Source: Pilaira anomala (taxonomy: Eukaryota; Mucoromycota; Mucoromycetes; Mucorales; Mucoraceae). From it: a stretch of 64,000 bases of DNA. Within the stretch, counting starts at the first letter, position 1; each line of letters begins with the position of its first letter. The translations under genes and the position numbers were made by a program. The stretch lies in contig JAIXMQ010000017.1 in the NCBI GenBank assembly GCA_025716855.1, positions 310,001 through 374,000 on the forward strand, read 5' to 3'. Shown here piece after piece: positions 23,196-35,500 of this stretch. The notes below the pieces were generated by a model, which had not been told where the DNA came from, made no database searches, and saw only the letters and a list, made by a program, of their open reading frames with translations.

Positions 23196-25300
23196 TTAGG
23201 AACTACATGAGCATCGCATATCCTTATCCTATAAATATATGTATATAAAGAATGAGTTATTCATTACATTTGTGTGTATGTGTGTGTGTGTGTGTTTTTA
23301 AAAAAAAAGGGTAATCAACACTTACAGGAATAGAACTATGAATCCATTCTTCTACGCGAGCATCTTCATAATGATCTTTAAAGGGATTTAAACAAGCATC
23401 AAGACAAGCATTCAGGACAGCCTTTGCTTCTTCTTCCGTTTCTTTTTCAAAGGAATCAATGACACTTTGGGCAATTGAATTCCGAAGAACAAATCGAGGA
23501 TTGACAGCATCCATTTGTCTTTTTCGATCTGCACACACCGATTTTTCTTGTAATAAACGATGACGATAGATGGCTAACCATGGCTTCAATGCAGCTTTAC
23601 TAGGCTCGACTTCGGATTCGTTTTCCGCTACAATGTCCAGCCATTCAGTGATAGCCTTTTCTTCGTCCCAGGCTTCCCCTTCATGTGTGATTTGATAGTT
23701 ACTGAGAGAACGATAGAAGCGATGATAATCAATACGATGGTTTGTCATCCAATCCAATAAAGGAATAATGACATCGTCCATATCGCTCTTATTCTCTACT
23801 TCTGAACAGGGCTTTAATCCAATCTTGGATCTCATCTTGGTTAATAATGCATCCATAAAGTATTCCTTGTACTCGTCTTGAAGCAAGTTTTGAACAAACG
23901 TTTGGGCATTGGCTCGATATTGTTCTAATGTCTTTTCGTCAGTTACACCTTCTCTGGTTTCGTCCTCTTTCGAAGGAAATACTAATGTGTCGACTTGGTC
24001 ACCAGCTCCGATCAATTCGAATAATGGCATACTTAATCTTACAAGGTTAAAAACGCCAACAGAAGGCTGACGAAAGAAAGCATAACCTATAAGATATCAT
24101 GTTTATATATATATATATATATATATGAGTATTATAAAAAAAAAAAAAATAAGGCCTGTCTTTAACTAATGTACTTACGTCCTGTATCATCCGAATGATT
24201 ACAAACGTAACGTGGATTATAGAAATCCATGATTTGGAAGGGACCATAATCCATGGTTAATCCAAGTACAGACATATTATCGGTGTTCATGACACCATGA
24301 TTAAACCCAATGGCTTGCCATTCGGCTATCATTTTTGCAGTCTTCTTTGTAATACTTCTCATCAATTGAGCATACTTATTACCTGAACCTTCTTCCTTTT
24401 CTTTGACAACATGTTCAATGGTATAATCCGCTAATGTACGCACACTATCCATATCGTCACGATGATAAAATATTTCGAAATTACCAAATCGAAGCCAAGA
24501 AGGTGCCATACGTGCCACAATCGCTCCGCTTTCGGGTTGAACTATTTTTTTTTTAAGAAAAAAAAAAAAATGAGAAAATAAGATATAAAAAAAAAAAAAA
24601 ACATATTCAATCCCCCCCCCACTTACTTTCTCTAGGCCCATCTTCTCTATAAACATCTCTGGTGGTATCAATTAAAGCCAATGCTCTTGTAGTAGGTACA
24701 CCTAAAGCATTCATATGTTCCGACATGAGAAATTCTCGAATACTTGATCTTAATACGGCATAGCCATCACCAAAACGAGAATAAGGTGTTCTTCCTGCAC
24801 CTTTTAATTGTATTTCCCAAGATTCTCCGTTATGATTGACCGTTTCAAATAAAGAAATCGCTCTACCATCACCTAATTGCCCTGCATAATAACTTTTTTA
24901 AAAAAAAAAAAATTGGATTAATAATCCAAGTTTTTTTAGCTTTAAAAAAAAAAAACTTATACCCAAATTGGTGACCAGCATAGCATAAAGACCATGGACA
25001 GGTATCAGGTAATATCTTATTACCAGAGAAAACGTCTGCAAACTCTTGTTCGTCATTGAACTCTAAATCGATAGTTTGACAAGCCGGTTTAGAGATGGCT
25101 AAAAGGACAGGATCAGGGGCCTTTTCCGGAATGACATGAGAATAAACTGCGCCATGAACTGGACGAGGTGTACGCATAAGGTTGGGTTGGTTTTCTTCTG
25201 ATACGTTGGTTGTATAGATATCTCCAGGTAAAACATTAGTAAGTACTGTAGGTATTTTAGGTAAAGACTTTAAAGAACGGCTCATAGTACGAATACTCAT
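23196..25300 (-). CDS. SELO: SelO family protein adenylyltransferase (mitochondrial pseudokinase)
   Basis: Transfers AMP from ATP to Ser/Thr/Tyr of target proteins in a redox-linked mitochondrial pathway (yeast Fmp40 is the relative). Five exons (24963-25300, 24627-24892, 24179-24541, 23326-24086, 23196-23228) sum to 1761 nt, 586 residues, normal for the family. Family signatures: CYAGHQFG joined across an intron to [58 protein letters not shown] and [14 protein letters not shown]. The last exon is only 33 nt and encodes [10 protein letters not shown]: the conserved C-terminal redox tail, with Cys where animal SELO has selenocysteine. The start at 25300 gives a Ser/Arg/Lys-rich leader consistent with mitochondrial import. 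Confidence 0.93.
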
Positions 25301-25755
25301 AATTTTGAAAATAATAAAAAGAAGAAGAAAAAAAAAAACGAGTTGTTGTCTTTGTCCCGAGCACTAAAAAGAAAAAAAAAAAAAAAAAAAAAAAAAGAGA
25401 GAGCTTAATTATAGTGTATGTATATTATGCGCGCACCTAACGCGTGAGTACCTAAGAAACAGATACGACGCGTATCATGTATTTCAAATAAAACAGAGAG
25501 TTTAAGTTTAACCGTTTAATTTATAAAATGACAGTTGGGGACGACACACTATTTTCTATCGTAATATTCTCCGATAGGATTTAAACAGTAAACAAAAAAG
25601 AACAAAATAAAAGAGGAATCCCCTATTACCTCAAAGTATTAAAAAATATATATATAACAAATGACGTAAAAAGGAGGTTGTTTTTTATATTTTATTTTAA
25701 CAAGGAGGTAGAAAATGGCTTCATTATGAGAATGAGATTTTTCTATAATAAAAAA

Positions 25756-25800
<45 letters not shown>

Positions 25801-25967
25801 GAGTGAAAGAGGGAAAAAAAATAGAGATAAAAAGAGAGAGTAAGTAAAGAGTAAGAGTGAGAGAGTGTTTTCTTCCAATTTATCCTTTTCTCTCTCTCTC
25901 TCTTACTTACTTTTTTTTTTTTTCTCCCTTACTCTTTTATATATCATTCCTTCTTCATTCTTTCAAT
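25301..25967. other. Intergenic, promoter region of SelO and the small downstream gene
   Basis: Contains an A-run of about 40 at 25758-25798 and (AG)n/(CT)n tracts. The polypyrimidine run at 25883-25930 immediately precedes the ATG at 25968. No other feature recognised. Confidence 0.4.
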
Positions 25968-26222
25968 ATGTTTTTAAAGAGAAAGAGCTCAGCTAAATGG
26001 TCAGAAGCGTGTACTGAGTTTATCAAAGAAGTAGTGTTAAGAAGAAAACATACAAAGACAAAGCATATCATGTTGAACGATCCAAATCTTTGTCTGGATC
26101 AATTATCAGAATTTCAAAAAAGCTATGTTTCCTTTCCGGAATTCAATGATTCAACTATCAGTACAGATACAGAAAGTGAACAATCTTGGGTCTCAAATAC
26201 TTCTTCCACTACCACTTTATAA
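25968..26222 (+). CDS. Small hypothetical protein, 84 residues
   Basis: Single open frame starting MFLKRKSSAKWSEACTEF. I chose the ATG at 25968 because the frame upstream of it is a polypyrimidine leader. Composition is balanced and non-repetitive: a basic N-terminus (KRKSSAKWSEACTEFIKEVV, RRKHTKTKH) and a Ser/Thr-rich C-terminus (STDTESEQSWVSNTSSTTT). No signal peptide, membrane segment or known domain. It sits between the divergent SelO gene and the converging IDH1 gene with its own poly-T-rich 3' flank. Either a genuine small gene or a chance frame. Confidence 0.4.
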   Translation: MFLKRKSSAKWSEACTEFIKEVVLRRKHTKTKHIMLNDPNLCLDQLSEFQKSYVSFPEFNDSTISTDTESEQSWVSNTSSTTTL

Positions 26223-26451
26223 TAATTTATACAGCTTACTTTTTTTTTTTTTTTTTCTCTAATACTTAATACACATTCTTTAATACTATATATACATAAA
26301 AAATGATCCAAAAAGAAAGGAATTTCTATAATTCTACTTTATTGTTTATATTTTTTATTTCAATGTATTGAGTGGGGGACTATTGTACGATATTTGTAAT
26401 GATTTCTGTGTTAATATATTGTATGTTTTTTTTTTGTTGTTGTTGTTTTTT

Positions 26452-28160
26452 TTACAATTTAGAGATGACGGCTGCTGTGAATTCCTTGAGGGTGCTCTTT
26501 CCACCAATATCAACAGTCTTGGCGGTACCAGTAGCAATAGTATCGTAAACAGCAGAAGAGATCTTGTTGGCATGTTCATCCAAGTTCAAGTGTCTCAACA
26601 TCATAACACTGGAAAGCAACATAGCGGTGGGGTTAGCAGAGTTTTGATCTTGAATATCAAGAGCAACGTGACGACAACCCTAAAAATGAAAAGTTTAGAC
26701 ATCATTAATCTATTTTAATAAGAGTTTTTTTTTTTATATATGTCAACTTACGGGTTCGAACATGGCGAATTCACGACCAATGTTACAACCGGGAATCAAA
26801 CCAGGGCTACCAATTAAACCAGCACCCTGAAAAATAAAAAATAAAAAGAATTAACAACAGTCGTTTTTTTTTTTTTGTTTAAAAAAAAAAAAAAAGGTTT
26901 ACTTACGACGTTGGAGACAATGTTACCGTACAAGTTGGGCATAACCATAACATCGAATTGTTGAGGACGAGAGACAAGTTGCATAGCAGTGTTATCAACA
27001 ATCATATCGTTCACCTCAATGTTATGGTGAGCATATTCCTTAGCAACTTCACGACAAGTACGCAAGAAAAGACCATCAGCCAATTTCCTATATATTTTTT
27101 TTTTTAATTAAAATGAGTAACCCGATTTAATATACTACTACTAAAAAAAAAAAAAAAAAAAACTTACATAATGTTGGCCTTGTGAATAATGGTAACCTTC
27201 TTACGGTTGTTCTTGACAGCGAAATCGAAAGCGAAACGAGCAATACGTTCAGTCTTGGTACGGGTGATAATCTTGAGAGATTCAACAACACCGGGAACAG
27301 ACTACAAAGGAAAAAAAAAAAAAAAAAAAAAATTGAATAAATATGGAAGAAATTAAAGCCGTTTTAAAAAATTAAAAAAAAAATTTACTTGATGTTCCAA
27401 ACCAGAGTATTCACCTTCAGTGTTCTCACGAATAATAGCAATATCAACGTTGCTTAAACGAGATTCAACACCGGGGATGTTCTTACAGAGAGAAAGAGAG
27501 GCATACATATCCAAATCCTTACGCATGGTAACGTTGAAAGACTTGTGACCAAGCTTGGAAGTAGGAGTGAAAAGAGTACCCTTGATACCGACCTTGTTAC
27601 GACGGAGAGACTCAATGGATTCTTGGTATAAGCTATCGTTCTCAGAGGTCAAACCAGAGACATCGTATTGCTCGAATTCAACAGGAACGTTAGCAGCCTT
27701 GAAAACATCCTTAACAGACATGGCAATCTCTTGACCAATACCATCACCAGGAATCATGGTTACAGTATATTTACCTCCATACTTCTTGGGGAAGATCTAG
27801 AAATAACAACTTGTCTGGTTAGAAAACACGCTCTCATTTTTTTTTTGTTTTTTAAAAAAAAAAAGTTTTTTTTTCTTGTAAAAAAAAAAAAAAAGACTTA
27901 CGGTCTTTTGCTCAGCGGGAGCAGGGGTGGGAATATAACTGGCTTGAGAAGCGAAACCACGAGTAGCCTAAGTAAATAATAATATGATTTAAGAAAGGGT
28001 TGTTAGTATAAAACAGTATTAAAAAAAAATAAAATAAACTTTTTATCTCTTTCGATAGAGAAATTGATTTTTTTTTTAAAAAAAAAAGGGGGGGGGGGGA
28101 ATAATTGCTAACCTGCTTGACAGTGTTGATAGAAGGTCTAGAGATAACGTTGCGAAGCAT
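26452..28160 (-). CDS. IDH1: NAD-dependent isocitrate dehydrogenase, subunit 1 (regulatory type), mitochondrial
   Basis: Subunit of the TCA-cycle enzyme that oxidises isocitrate to 2-oxoglutarate in mitochondria. Seven exons (28113-28160, 27902-27967, 27389-27796, 27168-27301, 26907-27087, 26752-26826, 26452-26679) sum to 1140 nt, 379 residues. The N-terminus [24 protein letters not shown] is a typical presequence. Dehydrogenase signatures: [50 protein letters not shown]-site region [21 protein letters not shown]. The stretch [13 protein letters not shown] resembles the regulatory Idh1 (gamma-like) rather than the catalytic Idh2 version. A 48-nt first exon and several phase-0 introns are notable. 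Confidence 0.92.
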
Positions 28161-30395
28161 CTTTTTTTTTTTTAGTTTTGTGAACAAAAAGGGAAGAAGA
28201 AGGTAAATTAAGGTGTGTCGGGTAAACGACTGGAAATATAATAAATTTTTATTTGATTTTAACCCCAGGGGGGTGGAGAGTTTTTAACCATGTTTCTTTT
28301 TTTTTTTTTTTTTTTTTTTTTTTCGTAACCTATGATATACTCCAGTAAGTTCAATTATAAAAGCATAATTGAAATAGATTGTTCTTCTCTCTCTTTTTTT
28401 TTAAAAATTCTCTTTTCTGCTTTAAAATACTTTCTTAAATGGATACAAAATAAAGTACTTATCTCGCAAAAAAAAAAAAAAAAGGTTTGGGTTTTTTATC
28501 AGATGCAAAAAAATGGTGACCTGTCTGATAAAAATTGTGTTACTTAATTCAGTGTCCGTTTTACCAAGTCTAAAAAAAATTGATTTGTTACACCTTGTTT
28601 AAAGTACAGAACTTCTCTTTTAATTTATCTCATTTATAAACCATAAATCTTCCCTCTCTTTTTTTTTCTGGAATATGAATGTCCCCTTCTATTAATCTTA
28701 TTGTTTTTACATCATATTCTTGTACTATGTCAAAAAAAAAAAAATAACAATTGTCCATTAAAAGCTATACTAACTATTTAAAGTACTTGGCTCAAAGAAG
28801 TATCTTGCTATTTACAAGTATTACTATACTTTTTCACAATAGTTTTTAGCTCTCTTTTTTTTTTTTTTGCCAAGTACGTGCATTTAAGAAAGAGCGCGAA
28901 TAATTGGTTAAAGATAATAATAGGCCGCTTAGTTAATAATTAGACAAAGAAAAAAAAGTATCAATGACATTGACTGTGAGTGAATAATCATAGAAAAAAC
29001 AAGATTATGCTGGTATAAAAAAAAAGTGAAAGGCAAAGTTAAACTTTATGAGATGATAACCCTACCTCCCTAACTAAGAGCTCTTTTTTTTTTGTACTCA
29101 ATGAGTCTATCATTAACGAGGTAAAAAAAAAAAGGGAGGGGAAGGGGAAGACGCAGTTAAAAAGCCTTTTGGTAGGCGTTTATCAAGTTGTTCTGGTTTT
29201 TTTTTTTTTTTTTTTTAGTAGGAATTATTTACTTGATGTAATGTAATAATAAATATGGGGGGAGGAGTGGTTATTACTAAATCGAAAATAATACTCAAAA
29301 TAATATGATAAAAATTGATAAAAAAAGCACTTAAAAAGTTTACAGTGAGTCAATCTGATTAAGTATATAAACATATGTTACAATGAACGCGAAATTGCTC
29401 ATAACTTTTTTAAGGAGAGGTGCCATAAAGTTATTATCCAATTTGGTTAAATTAAAAGGCAATTGTTCCTACCATGTTCAGACCACTCCCCCATTCATAA
29501 TAAAGGTATATTTCTTATCATCTTCTCTCAGTGTCTGTGATGATATACATAACAGAAATAAGCTGCTATTATAGACATTATTATATTGAAAACAAGTGAA
29601 ATGACTCCATTTTTATTTTCAATCTAGGTAGTTATAATGAGTGTATATACGTATATACATACCAAACAGACAGTTCTTACTTTTTATGCGATACCCATCA
29701 ATTTTACATGCATCTAGAACATAGCTTTGCATTATTTAGGCTACATCACACTGAATATTTACATATAGCAGATCCCACTTGCATTATTTCTTACTTTAAT
29801 GATATTAAGGTATATAGTGATGGTAACATGGCAAATATCCAAGAGATGACTGATATCATGCATAGTACATATATGTACTCATACTAAATTTTTGGGTACG
29901 GAAAGACAGATGATGCAAAAATTACAGTATTAATTTATGTCTAAATGTACTCATCCAACAAACGAGTTTTGTTGAATAGTATTGTTAATAGAGACTACAC
30001 ATTAAACATACTAAACTGCTTGAACAGAAATTTTACTAACACATTACCTGAATGTCACTAGATGTGGTTTTTTTTTTTGGGAAACTAGCTACTAATTATG
30101 TAGCTATAAACAAACCAGCATTGATCAAAATGTGCCAATTATCTTTATCTTTATTTAAATGTATAATTATCCTTTGGAAATGTAAATTTCTACTTCATAA
30201 TAACAGTGAAAACATTTTTTTTTGAGGCTGCTATATTTTTGCGCTATATGTAGTGTGATATAAAAAAAAAGCGGTCTCTCTCTCTCTCTCTACGACGAAT
30301 AAAATTGATTATTTTTTCGAACAATGCATTGTTATCATTGTACTACTATTTGGTTCGTTCAAGTTGCATTATGTACTCATATATCAAAGCTCGCA

Positions 30396-30426
<31 letters not shown>

Positions 30427-30687
30427 TAAAAAGCAGCGATCTGCAATACTACACCACTAGTTTTGCTTTGTATAAAGAGATGTACCATATCGAACTCCCA
30501 TTTGATTTTACTATAAATTCAAAGCTTCTTTCTTTTTTGTTATTTTCATTCTTCTTTATCTTCAATAAAGGTTAACTTGGTAAGTCAATCATATAAACAT
30601 ATATGTAAATAACTCTCTTATAATTGTTATTTTTTTCGATACTATGTATAATTGAAAACTAACTAAACTTATTGAAAAAAAAGAAAA
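28161..30687. other. Long intergenic region, one unexplained open stretch
   Basis: AT-rich with A/T homopolymers and (TC)n near 30278-30292. A minus/plus survey shows two stretches with coding-like frames on the plus strand: 29383-29509 (starts MNAKLLITFLRRG) and about 29640-29886 (open, ends MHSTYMYSY). They cannot be joined by good splice sites in compatible phase and match nothing I recognise (see findings). Confidence 0.3.
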
Positions 30688-30897
30688 ATGAAGCTTGCCA
30701 TTTCCATTCTCTTTACGATTCTTATCTTATTCGTTCGTTTTAACGGTGTAAAGGCCGCTTGTTGTCCTGCTTATGAACAGAGTGTTAATGGGGACCCAAT
30801 TTGTGCAGATGGATCCATTGGTAACCCCTATTGTGGAATAGGAATGTGTAATATTTTTGGATGTGATTGTGGAGGTGGCTGTAAAGGACCAAAATAA
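30688..30897 (+). CDS. Diedel-like small secreted 8-cysteine peptide
   Basis: 69-residue precursor in one exon. Residues 1-23 form a signal peptide (MKLAISILFTILILF...VKA). The mature 46-residue chain has eight cysteines at 25, 26, 39, 49, 54, 59, 61 and 65. The C-terminal segment ICADG...YCGIGMCNIFGCDCGGGC matches, from memory, the hallmark core of the insect Diedel family (small immune-modulatory cytokines; homologues also occur in some insect viruses), including the CC pair near the mature N-terminus. Insect members are about twice as long at both ends, so this is a minimal form. The role in a fungus is unknown; an extracellular peptide acting on a host or competitor is inference. It stands alone in AT-rich intergenic DNA. 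Confidence 0.75.
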   Translation: MKLAISILFTILILFVRFNGVKAACCPAYEQSVNGDPICADGSIGNPYCGIGMCNIFGCDCGGGCKGPK

Positions 30898-32064
30898 AAC
30901 GGTTATATTTATAAAAAGCACTATAAAAAGAACCCGTCTGTATTAGTCTTTAATACGTTATTGATGTTAAGTAAAACAATTTTTTTAGAGTTTTTCTCTG
31001 GCAATTAAAAAGTATGTAGAATATGTACTGATGAAACAGTTTCTCAAGATAATAATCATATCGATTAGCTAGTTCTTTATATGCAATAAAACGCCTCAAA
31101 AGTTGGTGATCGGTTGTGCTACCTCACCAGTTCTGCATTCTGCTACATTTTACCCCCACGCACTCTTGATTTGAGTATTCATGATTCAAGTATATATGTA
31201 GGTCTCTGAATATTATATTATTTTGAAAGGATTTAAAAGTCTCTTTGAGAGAGAGAGGTGATTTTCGTAGCCAAAGCAATATTAAAGTGGCACAAAAGTA
31301 ATACCGTTTAATTGAACTCAATTTTTGAGAATAAAACTTCATCTCTCATTTTTAGATAAAGCACTGTCGACACTTATATCATGAGCTATTTTTTTTTGTA
31401 ATTACGAGGACATCGTCTCAATTTTATTACTTGGGCTACAATTTATTTTTGCATTTTTAAAAAGTTTTAAAAAAAAAAAAAAAAAAAAACTGGATGAGCC
31501 TCTCCCTCCCCCCTCCCCCCATTGTAACCTTTATTGTCATTTAAGGAAGGAATTAGGGACAAACTTTAAAAAGACTGCTGAATTACAAAAAAAAAATATT
31601 AAAAAAAGTGGGTAACGAAAATCTTCCCATTGTAACCTTTATTGTCATATATGGAAGGAATTATGGACAAACGCTGAAAAAATCGAAAAAAAATGTTCTG
31701 TGTAACTAGTTATAGCCATGTTTTGTTGGGGGGCAATTTTATCAAAGGCTTTCTCCGAATGAAAACGAAATTACAGTTCTTTTTTTTTTTTTATAACTTT
31801 CTGTCTCTTGCCAGTGAAAGTGGTAATTTTTTTTTTTTTTCATTGAATTATATCGTTAAATACACTCGATAAAATAAATTAATGTAATGTTATTTACTCT
31901 TGGTATACCAGCTAACAAATAAAAAAAAGGATACCCATTTTTATTCGAGAACATAGTTATAGTAAAAAGAACGAAATATAAGTATATAATCGAAATAAGA
32001 AAATAGAAGGTGTATAAGATACAGTAAATATATGGTGTGTGAGAATAAGGTTAATATTGTACAA
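30898..32064. other. Intergenic with a short direct repeat
   Basis: AT-rich spacer between the Diedel-like gene and the 3' end of the sterol carrier gene. Contains the direct repeat annotated at 31519-31680 and a C-rich patch just before it (31501-31520). No gene recognised. Confidence 0.4.
31519..31680. repeat. Two-copy imperfect direct repeat, about 54 bp, 108-bp period
   Basis: Copies at about 31519-31572 and 31627-31680. Both start CCATTGTAACCTTTATTGTC and continue through GGAAGGAATTA-GGACAAAC with few substitutions. They are separated by an A-rich spacer. No inverted termini were seen. Confidence 0.7.
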
Positions 32065-32550
32065 TTAAAGCTTAGCAGTAGGGTTAACAGCCTTGAAAAC
32101 GTTATCAAGCTTCATGGCGAGCATAATTTGACCCTTGACCTTAAGCTTACCGCTCATATAAGCCTTTTGACCTAAAATGAATAAATAATAAAGTCAATTC
32201 AATGTTTTAACACCAACAGAGATTTTCTTTTTTTTTTTTTTTTAAAAAAAAAAGAAGAGAAACTTACCGTTCAACTTGCCGGTAGCCAAGTCAACGAAAT
32301 CATCATCTTTCAAAGACAAAATAGCATCGGCCTTGACATTACCCTTACCACGGACAACCTTTCCTTCTTTCTTAACATCGACAGTGAAAACTTCTTCCTT
32401 TCCTTCACTGTTCTTGATAACAAATTGGAAGACACCGTTCACTTGCTTGATCATCTTGGCTCTTTCTTCTTCGCTGAAAGCTTCGAAAGCTTTGTTCAAT
32501 TCAGCAATGAGTTCAGAACTCTTGAATCCAGGGACGACAATATCAGACAT
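32065..32550 (-). CDS. SCP2 sterol carrier domain protein, peroxisomal
   Basis: Stand-alone non-specific lipid-transfer (SCP2) domain. Two exons (32268-32550, 32065-32171) sum to 390 nt, 129 residues, the usual size for a single-domain SCP2. Seen: VNGVFQFVIKNSEGKEE, VDVKKEGKVV, DAILSLKDDDFVDLATGKLNG joined across the intron to QKAYMSGKLKVKGQIMLAMKL. The protein ends AKL, a PTS1-type peroxisomal signal, so a peroxisomal matrix location is expected (inference). Lysine codons are almost all AAG, with strongly preferred codons, suggesting high expression. Confidence 0.92.
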
Positions 32551-35500
32551 ACTTTGTTATTTTTGTTTTTTCTCTAGAAAAAAAAAAGAAGAAGAGTGTA
32601 GAAAAAAAAAACTTTGGTTCCATCTTTTTATAGTCTATTTGATCAATACCAACCGTCACAAGCTGACTCCATTTTAATGCAACTTTATTTGAGTTGTAAC
32701 ACTTATTTTCCCTTTTTTATATGTTTTAAGTTGAGTAATATGCATATATCCTAATTTCACTTGTTAAATCTTTGGTGATCTGAAATTCTTTCTATATTAA
32801 CAGTAATTTTTCACATGCTCGAGGGGTCACTTATCACACAAACAAACTAAATATGTTAACGTAAGTAAAATAGTCCCTTAATAGATCGATTTTACATTAG
32901 TTTGAGTGACAAGTGCTGTAGTATTATTTTAGGCGGAAAAATAATAAAAAATTATCATTTTAAAATAATAGCTCTAGAAAAAGCATTAAATAAAAGAAAT
33001 AAAATATTACACGTCTTTTTGAATGGACGTAAAATGTTGTAAAAACTGTATACATGTATATAAATATATATCAAAAAACAAAGATTTTACTTCACAAAGA
33101 GTATAATAGCCCTTTAATTATGTCCCTTTTTTTTTTCTAGTTATTCATTTGGAAAAAAAAAAAAAAGTTACTGACGATAAAACTAATGTCTTTACTTTTA
33201 CATTTAGCCAACCAAACAGTGAGGTAAGGTTTTTTTTAATGTGATTTCACCTATTACTGGATTCCCAGTTCAATTTCGTCATAGAATTTTTTTCATTTTG
33301 TCACGAGTACGAAGTATGGGTAAATAAGAAGATGAAATTATTGATGGTTAGTATCAACGAGCAATTTTTTTTTATTAACTCGTCATTACCATTGTTACTC
33401 AAAACGAGCAACCCTTTTTTTTTTTGATACCTTGCTGTTATAACTACTTTTAGACATGGTCAAATTAGAAAATAAAGACCTTAAAAATAAAGGCTTTTCT
33501 CCAAATAAAAGTTTCTCAAAACTAATCACAAAGGGGTATATTAGCTAAAGTCTCAAGTACACACTAGGTAGACTGACAGAACAATGCATACGCATTTATG
33601 CCATGATCAAGGACTAGAATATATAACAATAAGATGTTTTATACAAGGTTTATGTATCCAAAACCACCTAAAAACTTCTATATGAAGATTCTCCTTGGGA
33701 AAATTACCAAGACGAGGAACACTTGTCAATACACAAGATATACATATATAAATAATAGCTAGAATTCTATTTTTATTAAAACAAAGTTTTAGATTCAAAA
33801 GAATAAAACTTCATAAATATTAAAATATTTTCAGGCTTCTTTTTTTTTTTTTTTTTTTTCAAAACTGGTCATAAAAGTCAGAATGTCAAATTCTCAGTTG
33901 TTTGTTTTCTACTATTCTACTACTGCTTTCTGCATGAATTTGATACAAATAATAAATAACTATCAAGGAGGTGTGGTGTCAACAAATTTAAAAAAAAAAA
34001 TATTGAAGAAAAGATATAAGCAAAGAAATTCTATTCTAAAAGTATAAATGGAATCGTATTTTTCTTGTGGTTTATAAAAATAATCTGTAGCAGGTCCACA
34101 ACAATCGCAAGGAATAATGTGCGTTAAAAATCCCATTGCCGAATATTCAATATTTCAAAATACTTTGATAATTCAGTTACTTATCGTTATAGTTATTGAA
34201 AAGTAATTTGTGGTTTTACCTACAATTACAACTAAAACTTATAATGTTAACTCAATAATACTTTTTGGCCCAACAATCAAAAAATATATATTGCGTACAT
34301 AACTACAGAAAATTTTATAAAAGGGCTTTCTGATCCATTTTATTCGTGCATACATACCACTGTATTTTAAGTGATATGTAAAGCTTATTTTCTCATATTT
34401 AAGGTGTAAGTGGTGGCGGAAAGATAGGAAAGTGCCAAAATTGTCTGAAAAAAAAAAAGTATATTTCTATTATTTTTATAGGTTTAAAACTTGAAAAAGG
34501 TTTTCATCGATGCCTCTTTTTTTTTTCTTACTCTATAAAAGATTCACTGTCTGGTGGAGTGCATGCAATCTCATTAATCGAGAACCTAATCATTTTGTTC
34601 ACATCCAACTCTAGCATATTTTCTATTTCAGCTTCGTCGATCCAGTCAAAAAACCTGACGAATCGAGATTCATAGTTATGTAAAGTGAGGGCAGTAAAAG
34701 GTTATAATTCAGTTATGAGCTCAACTTAATCAACAGTCAGTGAAAGGAAATTATGCGACAATCCTTTCAAGTTGTTGGGGGGGGGGGGGCAGTTAAAAAC
34801 CTTGTTAACAATTTAAAGATTTGAAGCAGTTTTGATATTGTAAAGATAAAACGTGAGAACTGCGCGACTCGTTTTGAGACCGAAGCACCCTTTTTTTTTT
34901 CAAGCATAAAAAACCGCCATAAGGTGTCAAAATCATCTGACAGGACCCTTTGGCCGAATAATTTTTGACTGAATAACGCCCTATCAAATATTAGGTATTT
35001 CCGGTTTTACGGTTATTATTTCAGACTTTTTTTTTTTTTGTTGCCTTAAATAGATCTCGGCGTACGAGTATGCAAGGGGATTATTTACGCATAATCATTT
35101 TTATTGGATATGATTGATCTGCCGTTAATTTACTTTATGCCCAGTCTAATGATAAGAGTTGTATCGACTAACTGCACAGCAGCAGCAGATACTTGTACAA
35201 TTTAATTTAATTTCTAATAGGGAATTTTGAAACGGAAGAAGAATTATATGTAACCAGATCTGATTTGTTTATTTACATATATGAAGCATAAAAATAATAA
35301 CCTGCCATCATGGTTTCAATTAAAGTTTTCTATGCCCTAAATATGAGGATTATTTTTACTTTTTATTCAGTAGTGACAACACATGCCTACAATTATTTTT
35401 TTTTTTGGTTAGTTTCAAAAGGATTGTCATAAGCGTATTAATGTATTAACAATCGGTTTGTCATATCTTACTTATAATTATATTCACGTTCTTTTACCGA

